Notes: a model not told the origin generated them from the letters alone. DNA of 64,000 bases from Sphingobacterium wenxiniae (GCF_900116225.1 NZ_FOZZ01000002.1:463487-527486), one strand, 5' to 3'. Shown: positions 9,114 to 18,255, numbered from the stretch's first letter. A program made the numbers and translations.

Positions 9114-10620
9114 AGACAACTCTGTTGATTCCTTTAACATGATTGATGATTTCGTTTGAAATTTTTGCAAGTAAATCGTATGGAAAATGAATCCAGTCCG
9201 CAGTCATACCATCTAATGAACCTACTGCACGCAAAGCAACAACATGCTCGTACGTACGTTCATCGCCCATAACGCCTACAGACTGAACAGGCAAAAATAT
9301 AGTGCCTGCTTGCCATACTTTTTCGTACCAACCTGATTCTTTCAGGTTACGGATATATATATCATCAGCTTCTTGCAAAATTCGTACCTTTTCAGCTGTA
9401 ATATCGCCCAAAATTCGAATTGCTAGACCTGGCCCAGGGAAAGGATGTCTTCCCAAAATGTTAGGGTCTATATCCAATGTCTTTCCAACACGTCTAACCT
9501 CATCCTTAAACAAAGTCTTCAATGGTTCAACAACTTTCAATTTCATAAAGTCAGGTAATCCGCCTACATTATGGTGAGATTTAATGGTTGCCGACGGCCC
9601 CTTAACCGAAATGGATTCGATAATATCCGGGTATATCGTGCCTTGTCCTAACCATTTCGCTTCAACGCCTTCAGGAAGTTCATGCTGGATGTCTTTGGAT
9701 GCCTGATCAAAAACATCGATAAAAGCCGCACCAATGATTTTACGCTTTTGCTCGGGCTCAGATATACCTTCCAATCTACCATAGAACAAATCCTTTGCAT
9801 TGATACCCTTAATATTCAAGCCCATATCCTTGTACGAATCTAATACCTGTTCGTACTCATTTTTCCGCAACAGGCCGTGGTCAACAAAAATACAGTGCAA
9901 ATTTTTCCCAATAGCCTGATGCAGTAATACCGCTGCCACTGTTGAGTCGACGCCTCCAGATAAAGCCATGATAACATGATCATTACCCAATTGTTCTTTA
10001 AGTTCAGCTACAGTTGTTTCAACAAAAGCATCTGCCGTCCAATCTTGTGAACAACCACAGATATCAACCACGAAATTTTTAATCAATACCTGTCCATCCG
10101 TACTGTGCGTTACTTCCGGGTGAAACTGTATACCGTAAGTATTGGTTCCTTCGATATGATAAGCTGCTACCCGTACTTTGTCTGTACTCGATATCACCTT
10201 GAAATTAGCCGGAACATCTTTAATGGTATCACCATGAGACATCCATACTTGTGATTGCACCGGCACTCCTTTTAACAACGGGTTTTCCTGATCTACAAAT
10301 TGTAGGTTAGCGCGGCCGTATTCACGGATTTCAGAAGGTAGAACCTCTCCACCGGATTGCTGTGCCAAATATTGGGCACCATAGCATACGCCCAAAAGCG
10401 GGAAACGATTCTGTATAGATTTATAATCAATTTGCGGCGCATCTTCTTGCCTTACAGAGTAAGGACTGCCAGAGAAAATAACACCTTTTACCGAATCGTC
10501 AAATTCGGGCAAGTTATTATAGGGATAAATTTCACAGTAAACGCTAAGCTCACGGACACGACGAGCAATCAGCTGTGTATATTGCGAGCCAAAATCAAGA
10601 ATGATAATTTTTTCAGACAT
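9070..10620 (-). CDS. guaA: GMP synthase (glutamine-hydrolysing)
   Basis: A 516-residue full-length GuaA. The class I glutamine amidotransferase domain has the catalytic triad Cys79 (GVCYGAQ), His168 and Glu170 (QFHPEV). The ATP-pyrophosphatase domain has the P-loop SGGVDST (222-228), and the C-terminal dimerisation domain ends PPATIEWE. The enzyme converts XMP to GMP with ATP and glutamine in the cytoplasm. It leads an operon with the overlapping PBP1-like lipoprotein and the RsmB-like methyltransferase. Confidence 0.97.
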   Translation of the reverse strand: MSEKIIILDFGSQYTQLIARRVRELSVYCEIYPYNNLPEFDDSVKGVIFSGSPYSVRQEDAPQIDYKSIQNRFPLLGVCYGAQYLAQQSGGEVLPSEIREYGRANLQFVDQENPLLKGVPVQSQVWMSHGDTIKDVPANFKVISSTDKVRVAAYHIEGTNTYGIQFHPEVTHSTDGQVLIKNFVVDICGCSQDWTADAFVETTVAELKEQLGNDHVIMALSGGVDSTVAAVLLHQAIGKNLHCIFVDHGLLRKNEYEQVLDSYKDMGLNIKGINAKDLFYGRLEGISEPEQKRKIIGAAFIDVFDQASKDIQHELPEGVEAKWLGQGTIYPDIIESISVKGPSATIKSHHNVGGLPDFMKLKVVEPLKTLFKDEVRRVGKTLDIDPNILGRHPFPGPGLAIRILGDITAEKVRILQEADDIYIRNLKESGWYEKVWQAGTIFLPVQSVGVMGDERTYEHVVALRAVGSLDGMTADWIHFPYDLLAKISNEIINHVKGINRVVYDISSKPPATIEWE

Positions 10621-10764
10621 GACGCAAAGTTAAGGATTCGTAGCGTATTTCCTTAAGGATTTTTATTTGATTTTTTTGCCTTTATATGTTTAATTGTTCA
10701 ACCGTTGAAATCGTTTAATCCCTAAACAACTAACCCTCTAAATGCTAAACAAAAAACTACAGTT

Positions 10765-11271
10765 TCATCGACCTAATAAAGCCAATTCCTCATCGTTATA
10801 CATCTTTGCACCTTTCAAATAGTTAAATATCAACTCTTTGGTATTTTTATCATTAAGCTTATACAAGTTATCTACCAAGAAATCCTTATCCTCTTCTATA
10901 TTATCCTTATAGCCTAAATAAGAAGGTATATAATATTGAATACAGAGTCGTATATAGCGTAATTCCACATTATTCGGAGCACTCTTGATTTCCTTTTCAA
11001 GCATATTACGCCCATTTTTAAAATAGCTCATTTTCTTGAAAGGATTACCTGTATGTTTCGCCATGAACATGTGGTAAGCCGCTTCATAGCCCCGCTCTAT
11101 TGGAGAATCTGCATGCTTTTCCAATGCTTCCAAATGCTTTTTACATGTTTCCTCGTCCTTATGCCCTACCTTGAAATCTTTACGGATTTCAGCGATAGGA
11201 AGCGTTTGGCCCACAACAGAGGCTATAAAAGCAAATTGCAATACCATTATCCAAAAACATTTTACCTGCAT
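10765..11271 (-). CDS. Secreted hypothetical protein
   Basis: A 168-residue protein with a signal peptide (WIMVLQFAFIASVVG, then QTLP). The mature part is alpha-helical and charged, and contains GYEAAYHMFMAKHTGNPFKK and LRYIRLCIQYYIPSYLGY. I recognise this only as a conserved Bacteroidota hypothetical type; no catalytic motif is visible. A scaffold or TPR-like helical fold is possible. It is likely a single transcription unit, 50 bases beyond the serine hydrolase stop on the same strand. Confidence 0.7.
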   Translation of the reverse strand: MQVKCFWIMVLQFAFIASVVGQTLPIAEIRKDFKVGHKDEETCKKHLEALEKHADSPIERGYEAAYHMFMAKHTGNPFKKMSYFKNGRNMLEKEIKSAPNNVELRYIRLCIQYYIPSYLGYKDNIEEDKDFLVDNLYKLNDKNTKELIFNYLKGAKMYNDEELALLGR

Positions 11272-11321
11272 AACGTTTATCCCTTTGGTTACAATTGATA
11301 GATTACAAAAAACAAGCCAAT

Positions 11322-12461
11322 TTATTTAATCAACTGTTCATAAAGATAATTGATTACCTTGACCGATAAAGCTATATTCCCATCTTCCCGCTTCGGGATA
11401 CAGCCATTCGTTATCACCACAAAACCAAATTTTTCCTCTGGATGGAAAAACATATTGCTAAAAAGCCCATAAGCATCTCCGGTATGCCCCACAAGATGAA
11501 TATTCGGAATTAAGGTATCTGTTTCCTGCAATGCCAGACCATAACCCTCCGGTTCACTCAATTTCTGTTGCATGAGCTGAGCACTCTTCTTTTCCAAGAG
11601 TCTTCCTCCCGCATAGGCCCCATAGTTCATATGCATACACATATAGGTTGCTAAATCCTCTGCCGATATTTTTAATCCTCCTGTTGGTGAGAAAACAGGA
11701 GTACTCTCTCCTAACCTATATTTTTTGATATCCTCCGATCTGGGGTTGTATGCCGATGGTTGCGCCTCAAAATGATTGCTTTCACTATTATACGCATATA
11801 GTGTAGCAAAGTTAGCCTTGTCCAAAGAATCAATACAATATCCCGCATTTAACTTTAATGGACGAAGCACCTTGTCCTTGATATAAATATCGAATCGCTG
11901 ATGCGTTAAACGCTCCAACACAGCCCCTACCATATTAAAATTCAAGTTACAATATTCATAATTCGTACCTGGAGCATAATCATTATAACTTTTTTCCCAT
12001 TCAGGATTCTTTGCAGGGTTAATGACATCCAATTCAAAATAACCGTTCTTATCATTGATACTGGAAGTGTGCGACAATACCATGCGCAAGGTTATTTTTT
12101 GATTTGGGTATTTTGGATTTCGAATAGGAAATCCCATCAAATCCCCAAAATCGTCATCCAACGAAATCAATCCTTTCTCTACTAGTTGCATGATTGCAGT
12201 CGCTGAGAAAGACTTAGAGATAGATGCTATACGAAATAGATGATCTGTCCGAAGAGGCGTCTGGCTTTCCAAGTTTTTATATCCCAGTGCTTTTTGGTAA
12301 ATCGGTTGGTTATCTTTAATAACAACCACGGCTAACCCTACGGCCTTATAGTCATCGACCAATGCTTGCAGCCCTTTATCAACAGACTCTTGTGCCCAGA
12401 TATTTTTACTTAGCGACAAAAGGAATATAATGCACAGCATCTTTACGGCTATTTTCATCAT
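11322..12461 (-). CDS. Serine hydrolase, beta-lactamase class C/DD-peptidase-like
   Basis: The start is taken at the first of two adjacent ATGs (12461 or 12458), which open a signal peptide (KIAVKMLCIIFLLSLS, cleavage near IWAQ); a further upstream ATG at 12491 would only add a poor n-region. The catalytic set of the penicillin-recognising family is present: SISK (Ser and Lys), YCN as the YxN motif, and HTG as the KTG equivalent. The protein is exported to the periplasm or surface. Substrates in this family range from D-Ala peptides to esters, so the exact reaction is open. It lies 41 bases behind the DUF3307 gene and may belong to that operon. Confidence 0.85.
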   Translation of the reverse strand: MMKIAVKMLCIIFLLSLSKNIWAQESVDKGLQALVDDYKAVGLAVVVIKDNQPIYQKALGYKNLESQTPLRTDHLFRIASISKSFSATAIMQLVEKGLISLDDDFGDLMGFPIRNPKYPNQKITLRMVLSHTSSINDKNGYFELDVINPAKNPEWEKSYNDYAPGTNYEYCNLNFNMVGAVLERLTHQRFDIYIKDKVLRPLKLNAGYCIDSLDKANFATLYAYNSESNHFEAQPSAYNPRSEDIKKYRLGESTPVFSPTGGLKISAEDLATYMCMHMNYGAYAGGRLLEKKSAQLMQQKLSEPEGYGLALQETDTLIPNIHLVGHTGDAYGLFSNMFFHPEEKFGFVVITNGCIPKREDGNIALSVKVINYLYEQLIK

Positions 12462-12502
12462 GTTTAGATTTATAGTAAGAAGTATTCCCATAAAAATAGG
12501 GA

Positions 12503-13234
12503 TTATGTCGTATATCTCAAAGCCAATTTCAATCCAAAGCCTATCGCTACTCCGATAACAAAACTTGCTAATGTGCCTAACAAAATGTACTCCGTAAATT
12601 TCGTGTCCCGTGCGTTTGTTAGATCCCCAAATCGGAAGATAGATTTTGCTGCCAATAGGAACCCGATCCCGGATAAAAATCCAAGCTGAATAAATAACAC
12701 GATGAGCAAGCGTTCCATAATACCAATAAGCAATCCAGCATCAGTTAAGGAAGAGGCGGGTTTGCCCTCTAATTCATTTTCCTGTTTCCACCGACTAAAA
12801 AACACCCGTAATAAAATAGGGCTAACACAAACGGTCAGTAAAAGCGTAAGTAGATACAACAGGTTCTTTTCTGACAGAAGACCATCGAGCCACTCTACCG
12901 ATAAGCCATATTGATGAATGGCCACAGCAGCTATAGTTGCTAAATGTAGCACTTGATCCACCACAAAGATATGAAACGGCTTATAAGGGAATTTACGTTC
13001 CCACCAGATTTTCAAGCTGTCAATAAGAAGATGTGAACAGCTTACAAATAGAATAACAGGCCAATTATCATACAGATCCGATAAAAAGCAAAGCACCAAT
13101 AACAAAGCATGTATGCCCACATGAAGGAACAAATAGGCTATATTCTCTTTCCTTTCCCGAACTAGCGCTTTGGATTGAAAGACAAAATCGCCCAGGATAT
13201 GTGCTAATAACAATTTCAAACAAAAGATTATCAT
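12503..13234 (-). CDS. DUF3307 family membrane protein
   Basis: A 243-residue integral membrane protein with about seven hydrophobic segments. The opening IIFCLKLLLAHILGDFVFQS and the SHLLIDSLKIWWE segment are the DUF3307 signature. Function is unknown. Its ATG overlaps the stop codon of the SatD-like gene (ATGA at 13231-13234), so translation of the two is coupled; this SatD/DUF3307 pairing appears familiar from other genomes. The conserved HILGDF and HLLID residues, including His and Asp within the membrane, suggest an enzyme or transporter rather than a structural protein, which is inference. Confidence 0.83.
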   Translation of the reverse strand: MIIFCLKLLLAHILGDFVFQSKALVRERKENIAYLFLHVGIHALLLVLCFLSDLYDNWPVILFVSCSHLLIDSLKIWWERKFPYKPFHIFVVDQVLHLATIAAVAIHQYGLSVEWLDGLLSEKNLLYLLTLLLTVCVSPILLRVFFSRWKQENELEGKPASSLTDAGLLIGIMERLLIVLFIQLGFLSGIGFLLAAKSIFRFGDLTNARDTKFTEYILLGTLASFVIGVAIGFGLKLALRYTT

Positions 13235-13821
13235 AAACGTAACAGTTCTTGCGTACAGTAATCGATAGCTTTTTTAATAGAGCCATAATTTGCCTTTTGC
13301 AAGGCTGTGCTTATTTGGCTTTGATGTTTCCTATTGAGCAACCGAGCAAGCTCTATTTGATTGCTATCCTCGTGCAGAAGTGTGGTCATTACAATTTCAG
13401 CCATATTGGACGTCCAGCGACCACATAAATCTGCCGATAATGCCATCATTATATTACACATATTATCATACTCCAGATTAGCAGATTTTACACTTATCGT
13501 ATCCCGCTTTAATGATTCAAAAGCTTCTCCCGAGTAAATGAGAGCTGAACCAAATGCATTTTTTATGTGCAGTGCATCTACTTCCTTCTCACCTATCCCC
13601 ACACCTATGCGTACATCCAAATTTACATGAAGCATAGCAGATTTTAGATAAAAAACCGTTTTAAACGTATCCTCCAATTTTACTTCTGCCTGAAAACTGT
13701 CTCCTCGAAAAATATCAAATTTTTGAGCAGATTGTCTCAACGCAGTTTCTAATGCCGGCAACCAAATCTTCGGATCTGCTTGTCGGGATTCTATAATATC
13801 ACCCGTCAGAATGCTAATCAT
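13231..13821 (-). CDS. SatD-like protein with C-terminal helix-turn-helix
   Basis: A 196-residue protein opening MISILTGDIIESRQ, the SatD family signature. The middle part (VRIGVGIGEKEVDALHIKNA, then GSALIYSGEAFE) resembles a degenerate nucleotide-cyclase-like fold. The C-terminal 45 residues (NQIELARLLNRKHQSQISTA) have helix-turn-helix character, so DNA binding is plausible. AAAGAG lies just upstream of the ATG. Three regularly spaced dyad sites cover its promoter, so it probably represses its own operon. Named after streptococcal SatD; the true function is unknown. Confidence 0.75.
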   Translation of the reverse strand: MISILTGDIIESRQADPKIWLPALETALRQSAQKFDIFRGDSFQAEVKLEDTFKTVFYLKSAMLHVNLDVRIGVGIGEKEVDALHIKNAFGSALIYSGEAFESLKRDTISVKSANLEYDNMCNIMMALSADLCGRWTSNMAEIVMTTLLHEDSNQIELARLLNRKHQSQISTALQKANYGSIKKAIDYCTQELLRL

Positions 13822-13833
13822 AACTCTTTAATT

Positions 13834-13909
13834 TATCATCAAATATAATGATAATTTCAAATATCACCAATTTCGATGATAAACAGAAATATCACAATAT
13901 ATGATGATA
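13834..13909 (-). promoter_or_regulatory. Three-dyad operator array upstream of the SatD-like operon
   Basis: Three 20-bp dyads of the form TATCAnn-N6-nATGATA occur at 13834-13853, 13862-13881 and 13890-13909, with centres exactly 28 bp apart. Halves are TATCATC/AATGATA, TATCACC/GATGATA and TATCACA/GATGATA. The first ends 12 bases from the start codon of the SatD-like gene. The sites cover the predicted -7 and -33 boxes. The likely ligand is the SatD-like protein itself (inference). Confidence 0.75.
13840..13870 (-). promoter_or_regulatory. Promoter of the SatD-like operon
   Basis: On the minus strand TTG (13870-13868) is followed after 20 bases by TATATTTG (13847-13840), matching the Bacteroidota TTG / TAnnTTTG pattern. 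The -7 box lies inside the first operator and the TTG inside the second. The predicted leader is only about 12 bases. Confidence 0.65.
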
Positions 13910-13959
13910 TTTTTTCACAGATAATCACATTTGCAAGACGGTTTAAAAGTGCCGGGAGA

Positions 13960-14091
13960 TACTGTAGTTCTACTGTAATCCTACTGAAGAGGTACTAAAG
14001 CAGTAGGACGGAGCTACTAAAGAGCTACTACGGAGGTACTAAATAGGGATATTTTAGTAGAACCTTAGTATAACCACTGTACAACCGTAGT
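13960..14091. repeat. 11-bp tandem repeat array with inverted half
   Basis: Twelve consecutive 11-bp units. Eight run forward from 13960 to 14047 (TACTGTAGTTC, TACTGTAATCC, TACTGAAGAGG, TACTAAAGCAG, TAGGACGGAGC, TACTAAAGAGC, TACTACGGAGG, TACTAAATAGG). Four follow in the opposite orientation from 14048 to 14091; read on the minus strand they include TACTAAAATAT, TACTAAGGTTC and TACAGTGGTTA. The period is exact although the units diverge. The rest of the 13822-14154 gene-free stretch holds the operator array and the SMUG2 promoter. Confidence 0.85.
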
Positions 14092-14139
14092 GAATCTTAT
14101 AAACTATAATGCTTTCCAGAAATAAACATTATAATCCAT

Positions 14140-14147
14140 TACTTTTG
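14140..14147 (+). promoter_or_regulatory. -7 box of the SMUG2 gene
   Basis: TACTTTTG matches TAnnTTTG and ends 7 bases before the ATG, so transcription would start at or just before the start codon. The message may be leaderless or nearly so. A -33 TTG is not clear. Confidence 0.5.
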
Positions 14148-14154
14148 TACTATC

Positions 14155-14835
14155 ATGAAAACAATTGCCGAACAAGTTATTTCTTTCAACAAGAACCTAC
14201 AGTATACTGGAGAACTACCTGTAGGCTTTCAAGTCGTCAACCCCTATTTGGACAACCCTGAAACTTTAGTGGTTATGGAGCAATTCTATAAGAAGTTTTA
14301 CAATGACAGTCAACAACGCCGCTTCATAATAGGCATTAACCCCAGTCGGCATGGTGCAGGTGTAACAGGGGTTCCATTTACCGACACAAAGCGCTTGGAA
14401 AGTGCTTGTGGTATCCCTATGCACTCGGCACATACACATGAAATATCCTCGGTGTATATGTACAATATGATCGAAGCTTACGGTGGCCCAGCAGCATTCT
14501 ACAGCCAGTTTTATATCAATTCACCCTTTCCTTTGGCAATTGTCCAAGAGAAAAAAGGAAGTTGGGTGAACGCCAATTATTATGACGATAAGGTTTTGTT
14601 CAGCATGGTAAAGGATTTTATGATTGATTCCCTACGCAAACATATCAGCTTAGGACTTGACACATCGGAGGTTTTTATCCTCGGAAAGAAAAATGCGGAC
14701 TTCCTTCAAAAAATCAACCATGAAGAGAAATTCTTCGACAAGATGACTGTTCTAGAGCATCCACGATACATTCAGCAATATAAGTCCAAGGACAAGATCA
14801 GCTATATTGATAAGTATTTGAAGCTTTTGGGCTAA
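14155..14835 (+). CDS. SMUG2-type uracil-DNA glycosylase family protein
   Basis: A 226-residue protein of the uracil-DNA glycosylase superfamily, SMUG2 branch (I recall the characterised member from Pedobacter heparinus). Motif 1 is GINPSRHGAG (residues 60-69), where Asn replaces the catalytic Asp of family 1; motif 2 is EHPRYIQQY near residue 200, with the conserved His-Pro. SMUG2 enzymes excise uracil and related deaminated or oxidised bases. The protein is cytoplasmic and a single-gene unit, divergent from the SatD-like operon across the 11-bp array and closed by a hairpin terminator. Confidence 0.87.
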   Translation: MKTIAEQVISFNKNLQYTGELPVGFQVVNPYLDNPETLVVMEQFYKKFYNDSQQRRFIIGINPSRHGAGVTGVPFTDTKRLESACGIPMHSAHTHEISSVYMYNMIEAYGGPAAFYSQFYINSPFPLAIVQEKKGSWVNANYYDDKVLFSMVKDFMIDSLRKHISLGLDTSEVFILGKKNADFLQKINHEEKFFDKMTVLEHPRYIQQYKSKDKISYIDKYLKLLG

Positions 14836-14844
14836 GGTTTAAAA

Positions 14845-14875
14845 GAAAAGGGTTGCTGTAAAAGCAACCCTTTTC
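14845..14875. terminator. Terminator hairpin between convergent genes
   Basis: Perfect 13-bp arms GAAAAGGGTTGCT and AGCAACCCTTTTC around a 5-base loop. Its A/T-flanked stem serves the SMUG2 gene and probably the convergent Oar gene. Confidence 0.8.
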
Positions 14876-14898
14876 AAAAAAGTTTTAGTTATTTCTAA

Positions 14899-17800
14899 TT
14901 AGAAAGAATATCTAACACCTAACACAGCACTCCATGTAGTACTAAATTGACTTGAATTTCTGTATACATTCTTCACTAATTCACCACCATCAGTAGCCAT
15001 AGTGAATGTAGGTTTATTTGTTTTGTTGTTTGCAACATTCAAGAAGTTAGTGCCTGAAGATAGAAGGGTTTTCTGAACACCCCAATCTTTGTTCAACAAG
15101 TTACCTAAGTTAACTACATCCAACGTAAATTGAATTTTGTCTCCTTTTTTAGCAAGATTTTTGAATACATCTTGCGTCCAGCGAATATCCACGCGGTTCA
15201 ACCAAGGTAACAAAAACTCGTTACGTCCAAGATATTTACCTCTATATGATTCTAATCCATTACTTGCAATAAACTTATCGTAAGCTTCACGTTGGTCTGC
15301 GACTGTAAACAATACATCTCCATTTCCATTTACAATATCTACAAAGTTTACTTCATTCGTTGTTGCAGGTAGATACATCAAATCTGCACGAATACCATCA
15401 TTGTTAACATCTCCATTATAAACATGGGAGTATCGACCTTGATGAGATCCATTATAATAAATACCAATAGTTGAATTCTGGAATGTATAGTTCAAAGATG
15501 CTACTATACGGTGAGGCATAGCGAAGTTTGAATAGAATAGATCTCTATCATTCGGGTTATTTATCGTCTGCAAGTTAGCCCATGCGGATACACCTGCTGA
15601 CCCTGGATTGTTAGACTGTTCTTTAGCGGCAGAGTAAGTATAGAACAATGAACCTGATAAACCATGCCATTGTGAAACAGTAGCTCCAAAAGTAGCACTA
15701 AATGCATATCCTTTAGCTTTTGTGTTAGCCAAAAGCACAGCATTACTTCCACCTAATTTATCATTATAGGTATAAGAAGCACTATTTGGATAATACTCTC
15801 TGTTATCACCTGCATTGTCTAATCTCTCCGTAGAAGCTTTTCTATTCATACCATGCTGGAAAACAGCATTTATATCTCTCGTATATAAGATATCCGTAGT
15901 AAGAGTAACCGGTGAATTTGGTATTCTATAATCTGCACCAACGCTTGTTCTCCATACCGATGGCATCTTGAAGTTATTATCAACCAAAGCAATTTGTCCA
16001 GGAGCTCCTTCTTTAGGGCTTTTAATAAAGACATTTTCACCGCCAGCTGGTGGATTTTCTACGTAATGGTAGATATTATCAGGTTTGAATCTGATATTGT
16101 TAATCCAAGGGGCTACAGTAGCATAATCTGCTTCAATGGTATTTTGAATAACCCCCATTGTAGTAGGCATATTGGTCAACCATACAAATGGAACGCGGCC
16201 AGTAAATATACCTGTTCCCCCACGTACAATTAATGATCTGTCACCAAATGCATCATAGTTAAATCCTAAACGAGGAGACAACATGATACGTGATTTCGGC
16301 CATGATGATGTGTTGTATGTTTTTGGACTACCATTCACATCCAAGAATTCCAATGCATCAACTGAAGGGTTTCCTGTCAGCTTATTCATATAGATTGGCA
16401 ATTCCGCACGCAATCCTACAGTAACATTGAATCTTTCGTTTAACGTAATACGATCTTGTGCATAAAGGGAAGCTAAACCATAGTTAGCTCTTGCATATGT
16501 ATCTTGTCCTTCGTAAGGATAAGACAAAGAGTAGTTAATTGGAGCAACTTCATTCGGCGTACCTGTTGTTAAAAAATCTTCAACTGAGGCATATCTATAA
16601 TAGCCTGTACCACTACGAACATAAGAGTTTCCAAATTTTTGTATTTCAAAAGCAGCACCTCCAGTAATAGTGTGTTTATCAACTGTCCATGTTAAGTTAT
16701 TAACAAAAGAAAAGTTGTCATTAATCACCTCATTGTTATAAGAGAACAACTCTGTACCGAAACTCATATAGTTGTTGTTTCCTGTTCCGCGTCCACCGCC
16801 ATCCCAAATATCAACAAATGGAAATAGTTGTTTAGAAGGAGTTGTACGTTTGTCGTTGATTTTTGAATAAGTAAATAAGAATTTATTAGACAATCCAGAA
16901 GAGAAATTCGAATTCAACTCTGCAGTGATAGATTTAACAGAGTTCTCAAATCCATAGTTACCATTCTGAAAAGTAATAGAGTTTTCACTTACACGACCAA
17001 AGTTAGAACGAGGGTTTGGTCCGGAAGAAGCATTTGCAACTTGGTTTGATATCCCAATCAACTGGTTATAACGCAAAGCCAATTTATGCTTATCATTGAT
17101 ATTCCAATCAATTCTCGCTAATATTTTATCACCTTTTTGAGATGCTTGATTCGCATATCCTTCGTATGCTCCTGGGTCATATCCCCAAACATCCATAAGG
17201 TGTTTTTTTACAGCATCTAAGTCATCTACACCTACACGAGTAATATTGCTACTTGGATCAGATTTACCATCATTCTTTTCATTGGCTCTCCATAGGTTTG
17301 CTCCTGTTGCATTTGCTCCATCAGCCTGTTCACGCTCAGCACTTACAAAAAAGAATAATTTATTTTTAATAACAGGCCCACCTACAGCGAATCCATAAGT
17401 CTGTTTTGAGCCTTCTTGCTGATCCAAAGTTACATCACCTATTTTATTACCATTGAAACGCTGATTATTAAAATATCCATATACAGTACCTGTAAATTCA
17501 TTTGTACCAGATTTAGTTACAGAATTTATACCCGCACCTGTAAAACCAGACTGAGTGATATCATAAGGAGCTATGTTTACAGAAATTTCTTCAATAGCAT
17601 CCAATGAGATTGGTTGGAAAGTTCCACCTGGAAGTGCATTATCATTTAAACCGAATCCGTTATTGAAGTTTGCTCCATCAATCTGCAAATTGTTATAACG
17701 ACCGTCACGACCTGCGAATGAATTACCATTGGCTTGCGGGGTCAAACGCGTAAATTCCGTGATACTACGGCTAATTTGTGGTAATTCCTGAATTTGTTTT

Positions 17801-18213
17801 CTTCCTACGTTGGTAGCAGCACCTGTTTTATTCGCACTGTTGCTTCTATAACCTGTCACCGCAATTTCATCCAAAGACAACGCTTTGTCTTCAAAAGTAG
17901 TATTCAAAATGAATGGCTGACCTAACTGTAGGTAGATGTCCTCGTAAACCACTGGATCCTGACCTACGTAAGTCACTTCCACGCGGTAAGGACCACCTAC
18001 ACGCATGTTCGCCAGATTAAAGCGTCCTGCAACGTTAGCCGATCCGGAGTAGACCGTCCCTGAAGGTACGTGGGTTGCTTTAATCGTTGCTCCAACTGTA
18101 GCATGGCCGGTAGATTGGGTTACTACCCCCTGCATACTACTTGTTGTTACCTGTGCCTGGATAGTTCCGTAACTTGCCAGAACCAGAGCAAAGAAAAGTA
18201 GAGATTTTTTCAT
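14899..18213 (-). CDS. Oar-like TonB-dependent outer membrane receptor
   Basis: An 1104-residue outer membrane protein. The start is the ATG at 18213, opening a signal peptide that ends in IQAQ. Residues about 22-110 form a carboxypeptidase-regulatory-like beta-sandwich (GVVTQSTGHATVGATIKATH). A plug domain follows (ELPQISRSITEFTRLTPQAN, then GRYNNLQIDGANFNNGFGL), then a long beta-barrel ending in VLGVRYSF with a C-terminal Phe. This is the Oar family architecture. Such receptors import large ligands or secrete adhesins or proteases in other Bacteroidota and myxobacteria; the ligand here is unknown. No partner genes are adjacent. Confidence 0.9.
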   Translation of the reverse strand: MKKSLLFFALVLASYGTIQAQVTTSSMQGVVTQSTGHATVGATIKATHVPSGTVYSGSANVAGRFNLANMRVGGPYRVEVTYVGQDPVVYEDIYLQLGQPFILNTTFEDKALSLDEIAVTGYRSNSANKTGAATNVGRKQIQELPQISRSITEFTRLTPQANGNSFAGRDGRYNNLQIDGANFNNGFGLNDNALPGGTFQPISLDAIEEISVNIAPYDITQSGFTGAGINSVTKSGTNEFTGTVYGYFNNQRFNGNKIGDVTLDQQEGSKQTYGFAVGGPVIKNKLFFFVSAEREQADGANATGANLWRANEKNDGKSDPSSNITRVGVDDLDAVKKHLMDVWGYDPGAYEGYANQASQKGDKILARIDWNINDKHKLALRYNQLIGISNQVANASSGPNPRSNFGRVSENSITFQNGNYGFENSVKSITAELNSNFSSGLSNKFLFTYSKINDKRTTPSKQLFPFVDIWDGGGRGTGNNNYMSFGTELFSYNNEVINDNFSFVNNLTWTVDKHTITGGAAFEIQKFGNSYVRSGTGYYRYASVEDFLTTGTPNEVAPINYSLSYPYEGQDTYARANYGLASLYAQDRITLNERFNVTVGLRAELPIYMNKLTGNPSVDALEFLDVNGSPKTYNTSSWPKSRIMLSPRLGFNYDAFGDRSLIVRGGTGIFTGRVPFVWLTNMPTTMGVIQNTIEADYATVAPWINNIRFKPDNIYHYVENPPAGGENVFIKSPKEGAPGQIALVDNNFKMPSVWRTSVGADYRIPNSPVTLTTDILYTRDINAVFQHGMNRKASTERLDNAGDNREYYPNSASYTYNDKLGGSNAVLLANTKAKGYAFSATFGATVSQWHGLSGSLFYTYSAAKEQSNNPGSAGVSAWANLQTINNPNDRDLFYSNFAMPHRIVASLNYTFQNSTIGIYYNGSHQGRYSHVYNGDVNNDGIRADLMYLPATTNEVNFVDIVNGNGDVLFTVADQREAYDKFIASNGLESYRGKYLGRNEFLLPWLNRVDIRWTQDVFKNLAKKGDKIQFTLDVVNLGNLLNKDWGVQKTLLSSGTNFLNVANNKTNKPTFTMATDGGELVKNVYRNSSQFSTTWSAVLGVRYSF

Positions 18214-18247
18214 ACTCAATTTTTAGTTGTATTAAAATTTAGTACGG

Positions 18248-18255
18248 CAAAGTTA
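18248..18255 (-). promoter_or_regulatory. -7 box of the Oar receptor gene
   Basis: On the minus strand TAACTTTG matches TAnnTTTG, 34 bases before the ATG at 18213. A perfect TTG at the -33 distance is not seen. The rest of the 18256-18481 spacer is AT-rich without recognisable features. Confidence 0.5.

Noticed and set aside
13960..14091. CRISPR-like or iteron origin
   Set aside because: 11-bp units are too short for CRISPR. No dnaA, repA or replication gene is near, so an origin is not supported.
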